A stretch of 64,000 bases of DNA from Geomonas limicola (lineage in GTDB: Bacteria > Desulfobacterota > Desulfuromonadia > Geobacterales > Geobacteraceae): the NCBI RefSeq assembly GCF_014193675.1, contig NZ_BLXZ01000002.1:704224-768223 (forward strand). The letters run 5' to 3'. The notes beneath the pieces are model-generated. The model worked only from the letters and a program-made list of their open reading frames with translations. It did no database searches and was not told the origin of the DNA. The translations under genes were made by a program, and so were the position numbers. Positions within the stretch are counted from its first letter, which is position 1; each line of letters begins with the position of its first letter. This document shows positions 18,489 through 26,938 of the stretch, in pieces.

Positions 18489-19724
18489 ATGCCTGATTAT
18501 CGCCGGAATCATTACGTACCGCAGTGGTACCAAAAACGCTTCCTGTCAAAAGGACAGCGTTTTTTCTATTTGGACATGCGTCCAGACACGGTAGTGACTC
18601 CGACAGGGCATAGGTACCCACGAAATTCGCTGCATCAGTGGGGCCCGAATCTTTGTTTCTATCTCGATGATCTCTACACCACCCGCTTTGGGACCTTAGA
18701 ATCAACCGAAATTGAGGAGAAGTTCTTTGGGAAAATAGATAATGCAGGGCGCAGTGCTGTAGAATATTTTTCCTCCTACAACCACGACAGCGTTAGCTAT
18801 GAAGCCTTGAGGACCATGTTGCCGTACATGTCGGTGCAGAAACTGCGGACCCCAAAGGGGCTGCAATATCTTTCAGAGATTGTAAGACTTAATGACAAAA
18901 ATCAAGTTTTGTTTGCGCTCCAGGAGTGGCAGCAGATGCATTGTGCTCTTTGGATGGAATGTGTGTGGGCAGTTGCAGATGCCTCCTCCTCCCCCACAAA
19001 ATTTATAGTAACGGACCATCCGGTAACTGTTTACAATAAAGACTGCTTTCCTTTGTCAAAATGGTGTAAGGGGTGTCATGACCCTGCTATATGGCTTACT
19101 GCCACTCACACGCTGTTTCCTCTGGACTCTAATAAAATTTTGATCCTTACGAACCTGTCGTGGGTTCGCAATCCCTACGGAAACCCAGTCCTGAAGAGAC
19201 CAAACCCTCAGCTTTTCAGGCCGGCAGTTTTCAATTACACTCAAATTCAGGTTGGCCGACAGCTGGCAGAGCAGGAGGTCATAGAAATCAATTATGTTCT
19301 AAAAAAACGTGCGTGGAGGTATATCGCTGCGGCAGATAAAGAGTGGCTGTACCCGGAGCGCCGTCTCAGGACACAACATTGGGATAGGCTCGGGGGAGGT
19401 TATCTTTTTATGCCAGATCCCCGAGAAGTAAGCTTTTCCTCAGAGATTCTTTTCGGTTATGATGATAAGCGTGTTCAGGCTTTCGATGCCTACGGCCGTC
19501 GGCCTTGGCAACAAGACTATGACAAGAAAGAGGATCATGATCGAGAATGGGAAACTGCTGAGGCGTTTAAAGGTGAGTTCGCTAGGCTATTCGGCCGGAA
19601 ACACAGGGGTAGGAGTAACCGATTTGGTGATTTTTACCGCGGTTGTGGAGAAGATAGTCCTACAATGTTCGAGTCGTATTTAAAAGCAGAACATAGACAT
19701 CAGAAACGACGGAAGAAAGGTTAA
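18489..19724 (+). CDS. DUF4238 domain protein
   Basis: A 411-residue protein of the DUF4238 family, recognised from the opening NHYVPQWYQKRFL (residues 7-19) and the later FIVTDHPVTVYN (about 174-185). No biochemical activity is established for the family as far as I know. The C-terminal third is rich in charged and aromatic residues and ends in a very basic tail (KAEHRHQKRRKKG). It is divergently arranged to the DUF6527 fragment and lies 63 bases before the STAND-nuclease gene on the same strand, so it could be a partner of that defence-like gene. This link rests only on position. Confidence 0.75.
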   Translation: MPDYRRNHYVPQWYQKRFLSKGQRFFYLDMRPDTVVTPTGHRYPRNSLHQWGPNLCFYLDDLYTTRFGTLESTEIEEKFFGKIDNAGRSAVEYFSSYNHDSVSYEALRTMLPYMSVQKLRTPKGLQYLSEIVRLNDKNQVLFALQEWQQMHCALWMECVWAVADASSSPTKFIVTDHPVTVYNKDCFPLSKWCKGCHDPAIWLTATHTLFPLDSNKILILTNLSWVRNPYGNPVLKRPNPQLFRPAVFNYTQIQVGRQLAEQEVIEINYVLKKRAWRYIAAADKEWLYPERRLRTQHWDRLGGGYLFMPDPREVSFSSEILFGYDDKRVQAFDAYGRRPWQQDYDKKEDHDREWETAEAFKGEFARLFGRKHRGRSNRFGDFYRGCGEDSPTMFESYLKAEHRHQKRRKKG

Positions 19725-19787
19725 CAAGGGGGCTCGTCCCCACAGGCGACGTAACCAAAAAAAGGTAATACAGAGGGATACTTCATT

Positions 19788-22700
19788 TTGAGTCAATCTC
19801 CTGAACTTGCGGGCGGCAGTGGCTTCACTTTTGAGGATAGGGTTTCCGCGAATTATCTCGCTGCCCTCCTCCAACAGGGGTTCGCGCCCGGTATTGCTGA
19901 CCGAATCGTCTGCCGGGTCGCACTTCAACAGCGTGATGTTGGAGAGCCTCTTGACGATGTCATTGTTGATTTTAGCTCGACTCAGGGCGACCTCGCCCGC
20001 CTCAGTCTTCAGGTGAAGCGCGCGCTCACGATCAGTGCAGCCATAACCAACACAAATTTCCATGAAATCATCCGCGATTGCTGGCACACCCTCACCAAGG
20101 ATAACTTCCGCAAGGGTGTTGATCGGTTCGGGGCAGCTGTTGGCGAGGTCGCAACAGATAAGGTGCGAGACCTTAGGACCCTCTGCGAACTCGCCAGATC
20201 AAGCACCACCTTAGCTGAATTCGAGGCACGATTTTCCCCAACCGGCAATGCCAGCGCCGCAGTTCGTCACATCAAGAATGATATTTCATCATTGATCCAG
20301 AAAGCCAAGGGATCAGCCTGTTCTGGCCTCCAGTTGATGGATTTTCTTGCCCACTTTGTTCTAATAGAATTCGACTTTCTTCACGAGGGGCAGATAGGCC
20401 TCCCACTCGCACTCAACACTCTAAGGTCATGTCTGCTGACTAGCGATCCCTCGCACCCCTCAGCTTTATGGGACCGACTCACGGCTCTTGTGCGTGAAGG
20501 TGCAGGGCGTTCAGCTGTTTTCGATCGCCCAAGTCTTGTTCGCATTCTTTCTCACTCATTCCGAGTCGCCGTGGGGCCCTCATTCCGAAAGGACTTGGAG
20601 CGCATTGAGGTATTCACGAAACAGTGGCTAGCTGACATCGAAGATGATGTTGGTGGCACTCGCCTAGAACGCCACGAGCTCAAACTTGAAACCGCCTCGA
20701 AGATGGATTCCTGTAGATGGGTACAGATCCGCGGGTTGCCCGGCAGTGGCAAATCTGTTCTTCTCCGGCGCTGTGTTGAGGCCGATCTGGCCCGAGGTCC
20801 TGTTCTTTTCTTGAAATCCGGTCGGCTAGACGGCACTGGATGGGCAAGCTTCGCTACAGCAAATGGACTTTCGAACGCTGCGCTACGAGACCTCCTTGTA
20901 GAAATAGCTGCTGCCGGCTCAAGGACGATATATATCGACGGCGTCGACAGAGTCGAAAAGCCTCATCAGGCTGTCGTTCTTGATATCGTTCGGACGGTAA
21001 TAACTGACCCGCTTTTGGACAATATGCGGATTGTTGTTACCTTGCGTGACACCGGCATCGAACCACTACGAAATTGGCTGGGTAACGTGCTCGCTTCTGT
21101 CAGTATCGAGACTGTTGAGGTTGGACCCCTTAATGACGAGGAAAGTGAGATACTGGCGAAGGAACAGCCGCATTTGCGTCGCTTGCTGTTTGCAGCCAAA
21201 CAGGTGCAGGAGATAGTTCGGCGTCCCTTCTTTGCCAAGATCCTAAACCAGAATTTTGGTTCACATGCTGGTGATGAGGGATTCCTACCGCAGTCAGAAG
21301 TAGACCTCCTCGAGAATTGGTGGAACAGAGGCGGTTATGACTCCACTGGGCAGTCCGCGTTGGAACGCCAGCGCTCCATCATCGAGTTGAGCTCAAAACG
21401 TGCCAGGCACTTCGAACGAGAACTCACCATCCGCGAACTGTCCACACCGACCGTAGCGGTGATTGACCAGCTTATCAGAGATGGCATTCTTCAATATGTG
21501 AGGGGGGGACATAGCCTTCGTTTTTCCCACGACATATTTTTTGAGTGGGCCTATTTCCATGCCCTATCAGATGCGGAAGACTGGTTGAGTGAGGTCCGTG
21601 CTTGCGGCGAACCGCCGGCCATTGCTAGATCCGTCGAGTTGCTTTCGCAATGGCAATTCAACCAGGGCCCGATCTGGACCGAGACGCTCGGTAAGTTCGA
21701 CCAAGCTCTAATGCGGTCGCAATGGACGCGATCCTGGCTATTAGCCCCGCTTGCCGCACCTAGCTTCAGAACTGGTGAAATATTTTACTGGCCTGCGCTG
21801 GAGGCGAACGATCACTACTATTTAAAGAAACTGTTGGTCTGGTTCCAAGCTGAGCGGACTATGCCGAATCCTGTGATCTTAAAGGGTGACCTTCCTCAGG
21901 ATGAACGTATCCGAGTGGCCGATTTCCTTGGCTGGCCTTCCGATTTTGAGTCATGGTCTAGGTTCATCTTCTTTCTTCTGACGCGCATCTCTGCGATTCC
22001 AATTACCCTCTACCCAGCTGTGTTGTCAATCTTTGAAGTTTGGCAAAATGCGCTTGCTGGGTCAAAGAATCCGATCTCCTCTGCACTTCTTGACCAAGTC
22101 TCCGCTTGGCTTGCAGAGGTTTCAGAGCAGAGTGCCTCTCGCCGCCCCTCTCCCATTCCCTCTAGGTGGGCGCCTCTCGGCCCTCAGTTAGGTGATTTTA
22201 CGAGCTCATTGCTTAGACTGATTCTTCGGTCCGCTGAGGTGCGGCCGGATCTCACAGAGGCATACCTCAACCGCCTGATTAATATGATCGATTTGCGGCG
22301 TGAAAGGTTTGCAGAGGTGGTGACATTTTCACCGATTCTTGCGCGCTCCCATCCGATGTTGCTTGTTGAGTTGACTCTCAAACATATGCTGCGCGAGCTT
22401 CCTGAGGAGCAGAAGGCGCGAGAACTGAAGGAATACGAACAGGCTATCGAGCAACGAAACCGCGCTCAAGAGAAACCTCCGGGGGAGCGTACCCGTGAGG
22501 ATGATCTGGCTTTAGATGGGTTATTCATCCCATTTGGAGTGGATTCATTCAATCGGTTTGAGTGGGAGAATCTGGCGATAGAAGACGATATCGGAGCATA
22601 TTTCCCACCGTCACCACTTCGTGAGCCTTTCCACTCTCTGTTTACCTTAGCACCCGAGGAGGGCCTCCGGCTTCTTGCCGGTCTATGCAACCATGCCATG

Positions 22701-25175
22701 ACCGCTTGGCAACAATTGTACAAGCTTGCATCTGAAGAAGCTACTCCTGCTCCAATTGAGATCCAGTTCCCCTGGGGCAAACAGCTTTTCTGGGGGAACA
22801 ATCGCGAATACCTCTGGTGCCGCGGGATGTGGGCTCCGAAACCAATTGCCAGTGCTTTGCTCTCGCTAGAAGAATGGGCTTTTAGCGAGGTTGAACGTGG
22901 TCGCGAAATTGATGAGCTAATCCGTCAGATGCTGGCCGGAAATGAGTGCATCGCTGCTCTGGGGGCAGCTGCTGCTATAGCCATAGAATCTGAAGCAATG
23001 ACCGAAGGGATATTTTCACTTGTTACATCTCAGCGTCTGCTATCAGCAGACCATGACCGTTGGCAGCACGACCTGACGGATAAAATGTCTGGACTCATAG
23101 GGTTTACTAACCCAGGAGATTGGCCTCATATTGAGGCAGTGAAGAGGATCAATGACCGTCAGTTTCGCCAGCGGGAACTGAACTCGGTTATATCGAGATT
23201 TTTCCTTCTCGGGGGTGATGAGTTCTCAACTCGTATCAAAGCCGCCATTTCTGCTTTGGCGAAGAAACCAGCCTTTGAGTTTGAGGAACAACGGCAGGAT
23301 TCTGAGGCGGCGAAGGACCTTACCTGCCAGGCAGAGGAGTTGGCTGAGCTAATAGAAATACAAAATTATCAACGTGTAGAAACCAACGACCCTGAAAAGG
23401 TTGGCGTTGTGCATGTTAGCCCTAGTCGTTTGACGCCTGAACGTATTGCGCAAGCGGGGGAGGCTTACACCAAACTTCGTATAAACAGCCTTTGGGTTTG
23501 GGGCTCCAAATACTTCGAATCCGGTGCGTTGGCCGAAAGCTTCAGTCTTCAAGATGCCGTTGACTTTGCTAGGGATGTTGACACTCCAGAAATATTTGAT
23601 GCAACTGAAAATGAAGCTGGGGACATTGATATGCACCGCGGTGCAGTTGCCGTCGTTGCCGCTGTTGCACTTAATTGCCCAAATGCTTTGACAAAGGCAG
23701 ATCTCGCGTGGGCTCGTAGGACTGTCAATCGCGCGTTTACAGCGCCGGAGGTTCGGAGCATTTTCTGGTCCGTTCGCTCGGTCATTCCGTGGCACCATCT
23801 CATCTTTGTAGCAAGAGGGCTCGCGGCGGACATCGATAATGGTACTGCGGAGCCAGACTCCCCACGTAAATTACTTACCATAGTCGCTCATCCGCTGGAG
23901 GTAGTCTCTCTCGCAGCTTTGGAGGCTGCGCTGGGACTTCATGCTCGGGATCAAAAGATTGGCTGGTCTGCTTTGTACCTTGCCTTATCCCTATGTGTCC
24001 TGCCACCACGGTCCGAACCACGGGACATCTCCGAAGGTATTCACTCACCGGACAGAGTTCATTCGGCAGTTGAAGAAGCAATTGGCTTCTACGAGGAACC
24101 CGGAGACTGGATTGCTCTCCCTCTGCCCGCTCCCGCATGGATCAGGGTCCAGGGTAGGGATAAGGCGCACGAAACCAAGGATCGGAGCGAAGGGTCATTA
24201 AAACCGTCTGGTTTACCCGAAATTACCGAGGAACGATGGGCCGCTTCTCCAACACGTTGGTACGATCATTATGCGGCTGAGGTGATCAAGCAAATTCCAG
24301 TGAAAAGGTACCTTTCAGGCCCTGGTGGTTCCAAGCTCCTCGACTTCCTTGCTGGAGGACTAGAATGGACGATCTCTAAACTGTCTCCTCCCTCACAAAA
24401 AGGAAGGCGTGAGGACAGCGGAGACAAACTCTATGAATGGAAAAACGAATTGGGGAGAATTATCGGTAAGGCGGCAGGGCTGTGCCCTCTGCTTGAGGTC
24501 AAGGCCCGGTTTCTTGACCCCATTTTTGCCTTAAACGGTGACAAGTGTTGGGAGCTTCTCGCACCACTTGTTGACCTTTACATCCGCATGTACTTCTATG
24601 ACGCGGAGGAGGTGCCACCAGACGGGGTAGAGCTGTTGATGCAGTGCCTCGACCGGTCCTTGGAAGCTCCCTCATTTCTGCCAGGAGACTATCGTAGTGG
24701 TGACTTCCATGGTTTTCATTTGCCTCGTCTGGTCAAGTCGTTAATGTTTGTGAGCGTGGAGCGGATCGCTCCAGGTGCAGCCCGCTATGCGAATGGGGAC
24801 TGGAAGGAAATTGATCGAATTTTACCGGTCGTGGATCGTTACATTCGAGCTGTTGGCTGGGTTTCCACCATAATGTATCATTTCCTCACGCTCTGTGAGC
24901 GATCGAAGGAGGTCTATCCCGCTGCCCTATTTGCAGATCAGGTTCTGCACGTCATGGATGGTGGTGGACCGTCCTTGGTAGGCTGGCACAACTCGGTCCT
25001 CCCTGCACGGATTGCTTCCTTGGTTCAGTACCTCTCGGACCGAGAGACTCCAATGCCATTAGCCTTAGGTCAACAATTTCTCCGTATCCTAGACCTCCTC
25101 GTGGACATGGGCGACCGAAGGAGTGCTGCCCTCCAATGCAGTGAAACCTTCAGGCAGATCCAGATCGAAGCATAA
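19788..25175 (+). CDS. Large STAND-type NTPase with N-terminal PD-(D/E)XK-like nuclease (Avs-like)
   Basis: A 1795-residue protein from a TTG start with GAGGG upstream. Residues about 9-90 look like a Cap4/DUF4297-type restriction-fold nuclease. GSGFTFED puts an acidic pair at E16/D17, PLDDVIVDF gives D56/D57, and LSLQVKR gives Q75-x-K77. A P-loop, GLPGSGKS (316-323), and a Walker B-like TIYIDGVD (about D384) mark the NTPase, followed by an arm region ending near FSHDIFFEWAYFHAL. The remaining 1200 or so residues are helical, repeat-like and of no recognised family. This order (nuclease, STAND NTPase, long C-terminal sensor) is that of antiviral STAND proteins, which detect phage proteins and then cut DNA. 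Subtype membership is not established. Confidence 0.78.
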   Translation: MSQSPELAGGSGFTFEDRVSANYLAALLQQGFAPGIADRIVCRVALQQRDVGEPLDDVIVDFSSTQGDLARLSLQVKRALTISAAITNTNFHEIIRDCWHTLTKDNFRKGVDRFGAAVGEVATDKVRDLRTLCELARSSTTLAEFEARFSPTGNASAAVRHIKNDISSLIQKAKGSACSGLQLMDFLAHFVLIEFDFLHEGQIGLPLALNTLRSCLLTSDPSHPSALWDRLTALVREGAGRSAVFDRPSLVRILSHSFRVAVGPSFRKDLERIEVFTKQWLADIEDDVGGTRLERHELKLETASKMDSCRWVQIRGLPGSGKSVLLRRCVEADLARGPVLFLKSGRLDGTGWASFATANGLSNAALRDLLVEIAAAGSRTIYIDGVDRVEKPHQAVVLDIVRTVITDPLLDNMRIVVTLRDTGIEPLRNWLGNVLASVSIETVEVGPLNDEESEILAKEQPHLRRLLFAAKQVQEIVRRPFFAKILNQNFGSHAGDEGFLPQSEVDLLENWWNRGGYDSTGQSALERQRSIIELSSKRARHFERELTIRELSTPTVAVIDQLIRDGILQYVRGGHSLRFSHDIFFEWAYFHALSDAEDWLSEVRACGEPPAIARSVELLSQWQFNQGPIWTETLGKFDQALMRSQWTRSWLLAPLAAPSFRTGEIFYWPALEANDHYYLKKLLVWFQAERTMPNPVILKGDLPQDERIRVADFLGWPSDFESWSRFIFFLLTRISAIPITLYPAVLSIFEVWQNALAGSKNPISSALLDQVSAWLAEVSEQSASRRPSPIPSRWAPLGPQLGDFTSSLLRLILRSAEVRPDLTEAYLNRLINMIDLRRERFAEVVTFSPILARSHPMLLVELTLKHMLRELPEEQKARELKEYEQAIEQRNRAQEKPPGERTREDDLALDGLFIPFGVDSFNRFEWENLAIEDDIGAYFPPSPLREPFHSLFTLAPEEGLRLLAGLCNHAMTAWQQLYKLASEEATPAPIEIQFPWGKQLFWGNNREYLWCRGMWAPKPIASALLSLEEWAFSEVERGREIDELIRQMLAGNECIAALGAAAAIAIESEAMTEGIFSLVTSQRLLSADHDRWQHDLTDKMSGLIGFTNPGDWPHIEAVKRINDRQFRQRELNSVISRFFLLGGDEFSTRIKAAISALAKKPAFEFEEQRQDSEAAKDLTCQAEELAELIEIQNYQRVETNDPEKVGVVHVSPSRLTPERIAQAGEAYTKLRINSLWVWGSKYFESGALAESFSLQDAVDFARDVDTPEIFDATENEAGDIDMHRGAVAVVAAVALNCPNALTKADLAWARRTVNRAFTAPEVRSIFWSVRSVIPWHHLIFVARGLAADIDNGTAEPDSPRKLLTIVAHPLEVVSLAALEAALGLHARDQKIGWSALYLALSLCVLPPRSEPRDISEGIHSPDRVHSAVEEAIGFYEEPGDWIALPLPAPAWIRVQGRDKAHETKDRSEGSLKPSGLPEITEERWAASPTRWYDHYAAEVIKQIPVKRYLSGPGGSKLLDFLAGGLEWTISKLSPPSQKGRREDSGDKLYEWKNELGRIIGKAAGLCPLLEVKARFLDPIFALNGDKCWELLAPLVDLYIRMYFYDAEEVPPDGVELLMQCLDRSLEAPSFLPGDYRSGDFHGFHLPRLVKSLMFVSVERIAPGAARYANGDWKEIDRILPVVDRYIRAVGWVSTIMYHFLTLCERSKEVYPAALFADQVLHVMDGGGPSLVGWHNSVLPARIASLVQYLSDRETPMPLALGQQFLRILDLLVDMGDRRSAALQCSETFRQIQIEA

Positions 25176-25277
25176 ACTGAATGGCAGAAAATGGTGCTGC
25201 CGGTGATAAGGAAATGCAATGGTGGCTCGAGCCATAGAGAAACACGGGTGCTGAGCGAACCGCTTCAGGCGTGACAG

Positions 25278-25451
25278 TAGTTGGATACTTTATTCTTTGC
25301 AATGCCTTGAAAAAATCAAATTACTGGCGCCGGATTGTTGATTATAAGCTGGTCAACGAGTGAAATTGCACGACTTAACGACATTTTACTATAGATTGGT
25401 TCTCTCTTGAATATAATAAAGTCAATAACTGTTAAATAAACTTCCCAACTA
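25278..25451. repeat. Left cluster of a 17-bp motif (copies in both orientations)
   Basis: The motif TAGTTGGAAACTTTATT occurs as TAGTTGGATACTTTATT at 25278-25294 on plus, and on minus at 25435-25451 (two mismatches) and, more weakly, at 25415-25431 (five mismatches). The minus copies face the direct copies beyond the AbiEi-like gene. The rest of the 25176-25557 gap is A/T rich and shows no gene. Confidence 0.6.
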
Positions 25452-25557
25452 TCACTGCGGTATTCCGGAGTGGATTCAATTTTCTTAGGCCCATGTTGCT
25501 ACAGGTGGCACACGAGCTGTTTGAAGCCCCCGCCGACGATTGGGGCAGGAATGAACC

Positions 25558-26112
25558 ATGGATACGACAGGAAACCTTTTATCACTGTTGGAACCAGGTG
25601 GCGTATATCGGCGATCCGACCTTGCGAGGGCAGTCAAGGGTGTGGATCGTGAGTTGATCAAGTTGGTGAATGCCAAGCGCCCAGAAAAGGTTGGCCGAGG
25701 ACTTTACCATTTTCCAAGGCACTCGCGCTTTGGGAGTCTCCCCCCTGATCCGGAGAAGTTGGTGAAGGCTTTCCTTCGAGACAACCACTTCTTGGTAATC
25801 TCGCCAAATGACTTTAACTGCCTCGGCGTCGGGACAACTCAACTCTACAATTGCTTGTGGGTTTACAACCGGAAGCGTAGTGGTAGCTTTGAGATAGGTG
25901 GCCAGGTGTTTGTGCTCTTCAGAAAGCGCCATTTCCCGGACAAGGCTAGTGTGGAATTCCTACTTGTCACGCTAATTGACAATTTGAACAACCTCGCAGA
26001 GAATAGAGAAGACGTTAGATCAAAGGCGCTCGCAAGACTACAAGAGGAAAGATTGGCACAGGTTGAGACGGCGTCGCGAGAACCTCTAGGTAACGTCCCC
26101 AAGTCGAACTGA
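25558..26112 (+). CDS. AbiEi / DUF6088-like antitoxin-type protein, apparently without its toxin
   Basis: A 184-residue protein. An N-terminal winged-helix-like part (residues about 5-55, LLSLLEPGGVYRRSDLARAV to GRGLYHFP) is followed by PDPEKLVKAFLRDNHFLVISPNDFNCLGVGTTQLYN and VYNRKRSGSFEIGG. This layout is seen in AbiEi/DUF6088 proteins, the antitoxin and repressor half of type IV toxin-antitoxin or abortive-infection pairs. The usual downstream AbiEii nucleotidyltransferase gene is absent: the next 440 bases hold repeats and a terminator, then the 21-bp array. It is enclosed by the 17-bp repeats, which may mean that it was mobilised alone. The ATG at 25558 is the only good start. Confidence 0.7.
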   Translation: MDTTGNLLSLLEPGGVYRRSDLARAVKGVDRELIKLVNAKRPEKVGRGLYHFPRHSRFGSLPPDPEKLVKAFLRDNHFLVISPNDFNCLGVGTTQLYNCLWVYNRKRSGSFEIGGQVFVLFRKRHFPDKASVEFLLVTLIDNLNNLAENREDVRSKALARLQEERLAQVETASREPLGNVPKSN

Positions 26113-26140
26113 TTTGTCAGCAAGCTCAGTGGCAACGGTA

Positions 26141-26272
26141 TAGTTGGAAACTTTATTCTCTCTAATCTGTGGTGATGCGCAAATTCAGTAGGAAACATTA
26201 TTTATTTTCGACCGAGGCCGAGTTTGCTTCAACTGCCTGAAATACAACGATAGCTTAGTTGGCAACTTTATT
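26141..26272 (+). repeat. Right cluster of the 17-bp motif (three direct copies)
   Basis: Copies at 26141-26157 (exact TAGTTGGAAACTTTATT), 26186-26202 (three mismatches) and 26256-26272 (one mismatch) follow the AbiEi-like gene, spaced 45 and 70 bases apart. They are opposite in orientation to the minus copies before the gene. Multiple imperfect copies at both ends are typical of transposase-binding sites at transposon ends, but no transposase gene is present here. Confidence 0.65.
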
Positions 26273-26287
26273 TTTCCCAGACAGCGA

Positions 26288-26317
26288 GGGGGGAGGGCTT
26301 CGGCTTCCCCCCTTTTT
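26288..26317 (+). terminator. Intrinsic terminator before the 21-bp array
   Basis: A G-rich arm (26288-26298), a TTCG-type loop and a C-rich arm (26301-26312) are followed directly by TTTTT (26313-26317). The stem has a bulge or G-U pair near the loop. It would end transcription from the AbiEi-like gene. Confidence 0.75.
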
Positions 26318-26321
26318 GTTT

Positions 26322-26762
26322 GATGCACGATTTGTTAAGAGCGATGTACAAGCTGTTGATCGCTATGCACGAGTTGTTGAGAGCGATGCACAAGCTGTTG
26401 ATCGCGATGCACGAGTTTTCGAGAGCGATGTACAAGCCGTGGATCGTGATGCACGAGTTGTTGAGAGCGATGCACAAGCTGTTGATCGTGATGCACGGGT
26501 TTTCGAGAGCGATGCACAAGCCGTAGACCGCGATGCACGGGTTTTCGAGAGCGATGCACAAGCCGTAGATCGCGATGCATGAGTTTTCGAGAGCGATGTA
26601 CACGCTGTTGATCGCGATGCACGAGTTGTGAAGAGCGATTTACAACTCGTAGACCGCGATGCACACGCTGTGAAGAGCGATGTACAACACGTAGACCGCG
26701 ATGCACAAGCTGTGAAGAGCGATGTACAAGCTGTTGATCACGATGCACGAGTTGTGAAGATG
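26322..26762. repeat. 21-unit tandem array, 21-bp unit with 42-bp higher-order period
   Basis: Twenty-one consecutive 21-base units begin GATGCAC or GATGTAC (rarely TATGCAC or GATTTAC). Two types alternate. One ends in GAGTTGTTGAGAGC or GAGTTTTCGAGAGC, the other in AAGCTGTTGATCGC or AAGCCGTAGACCGC, so the true period is 42 bases. Because 21 is a multiple of three, every frame gives heptad repeats. The plus frame starting near 26259 reads DARVVES/DAQAVDR repeats until a TGA at 26578-26580, in a unit where CGA became TGA. The minus frame 26748 to 26335 stays open throughout (VHRSRKL-type heptads). No promoter or Shine-Dalgarno clearly supports either, so I list it as a repeat and not as a gene. 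Confidence 0.9.
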
Positions 26763-26810
26763 GGCTGACAATCGTCAGCGTCGGGTACCTTGGGCGGGGA
26801 AACGGCTGCC

Positions 26811-26839
26811 TTGACCAAAGCGGTCCTTTTTCTTATAGT
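26811..26839 (+). promoter_or_regulatory. Sigma-70-type promoter for the GT-D-like gene
   Basis: -35 TTGACC (26811-26816) and -10 TATAGT (26834-26839) with an exact 17-base spacer, 100 bases upstream of the GTG start at 26939. Confidence 0.7.
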
Positions 26840-26938
26840 GGGGCGGTAAAAAGGTCCGGGGTTGGCTATGAAAGTGCTTCCCGGCCCTGGTACCATGAGC
26901 AGGTTTTTCTATATTCTTTCGTCGACCCGGGAGTCGTT

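Noticed and set aside
26322..26762. Tandem array as a CRISPR
   Set aside because: The repeats are contiguous with no unique spacers.
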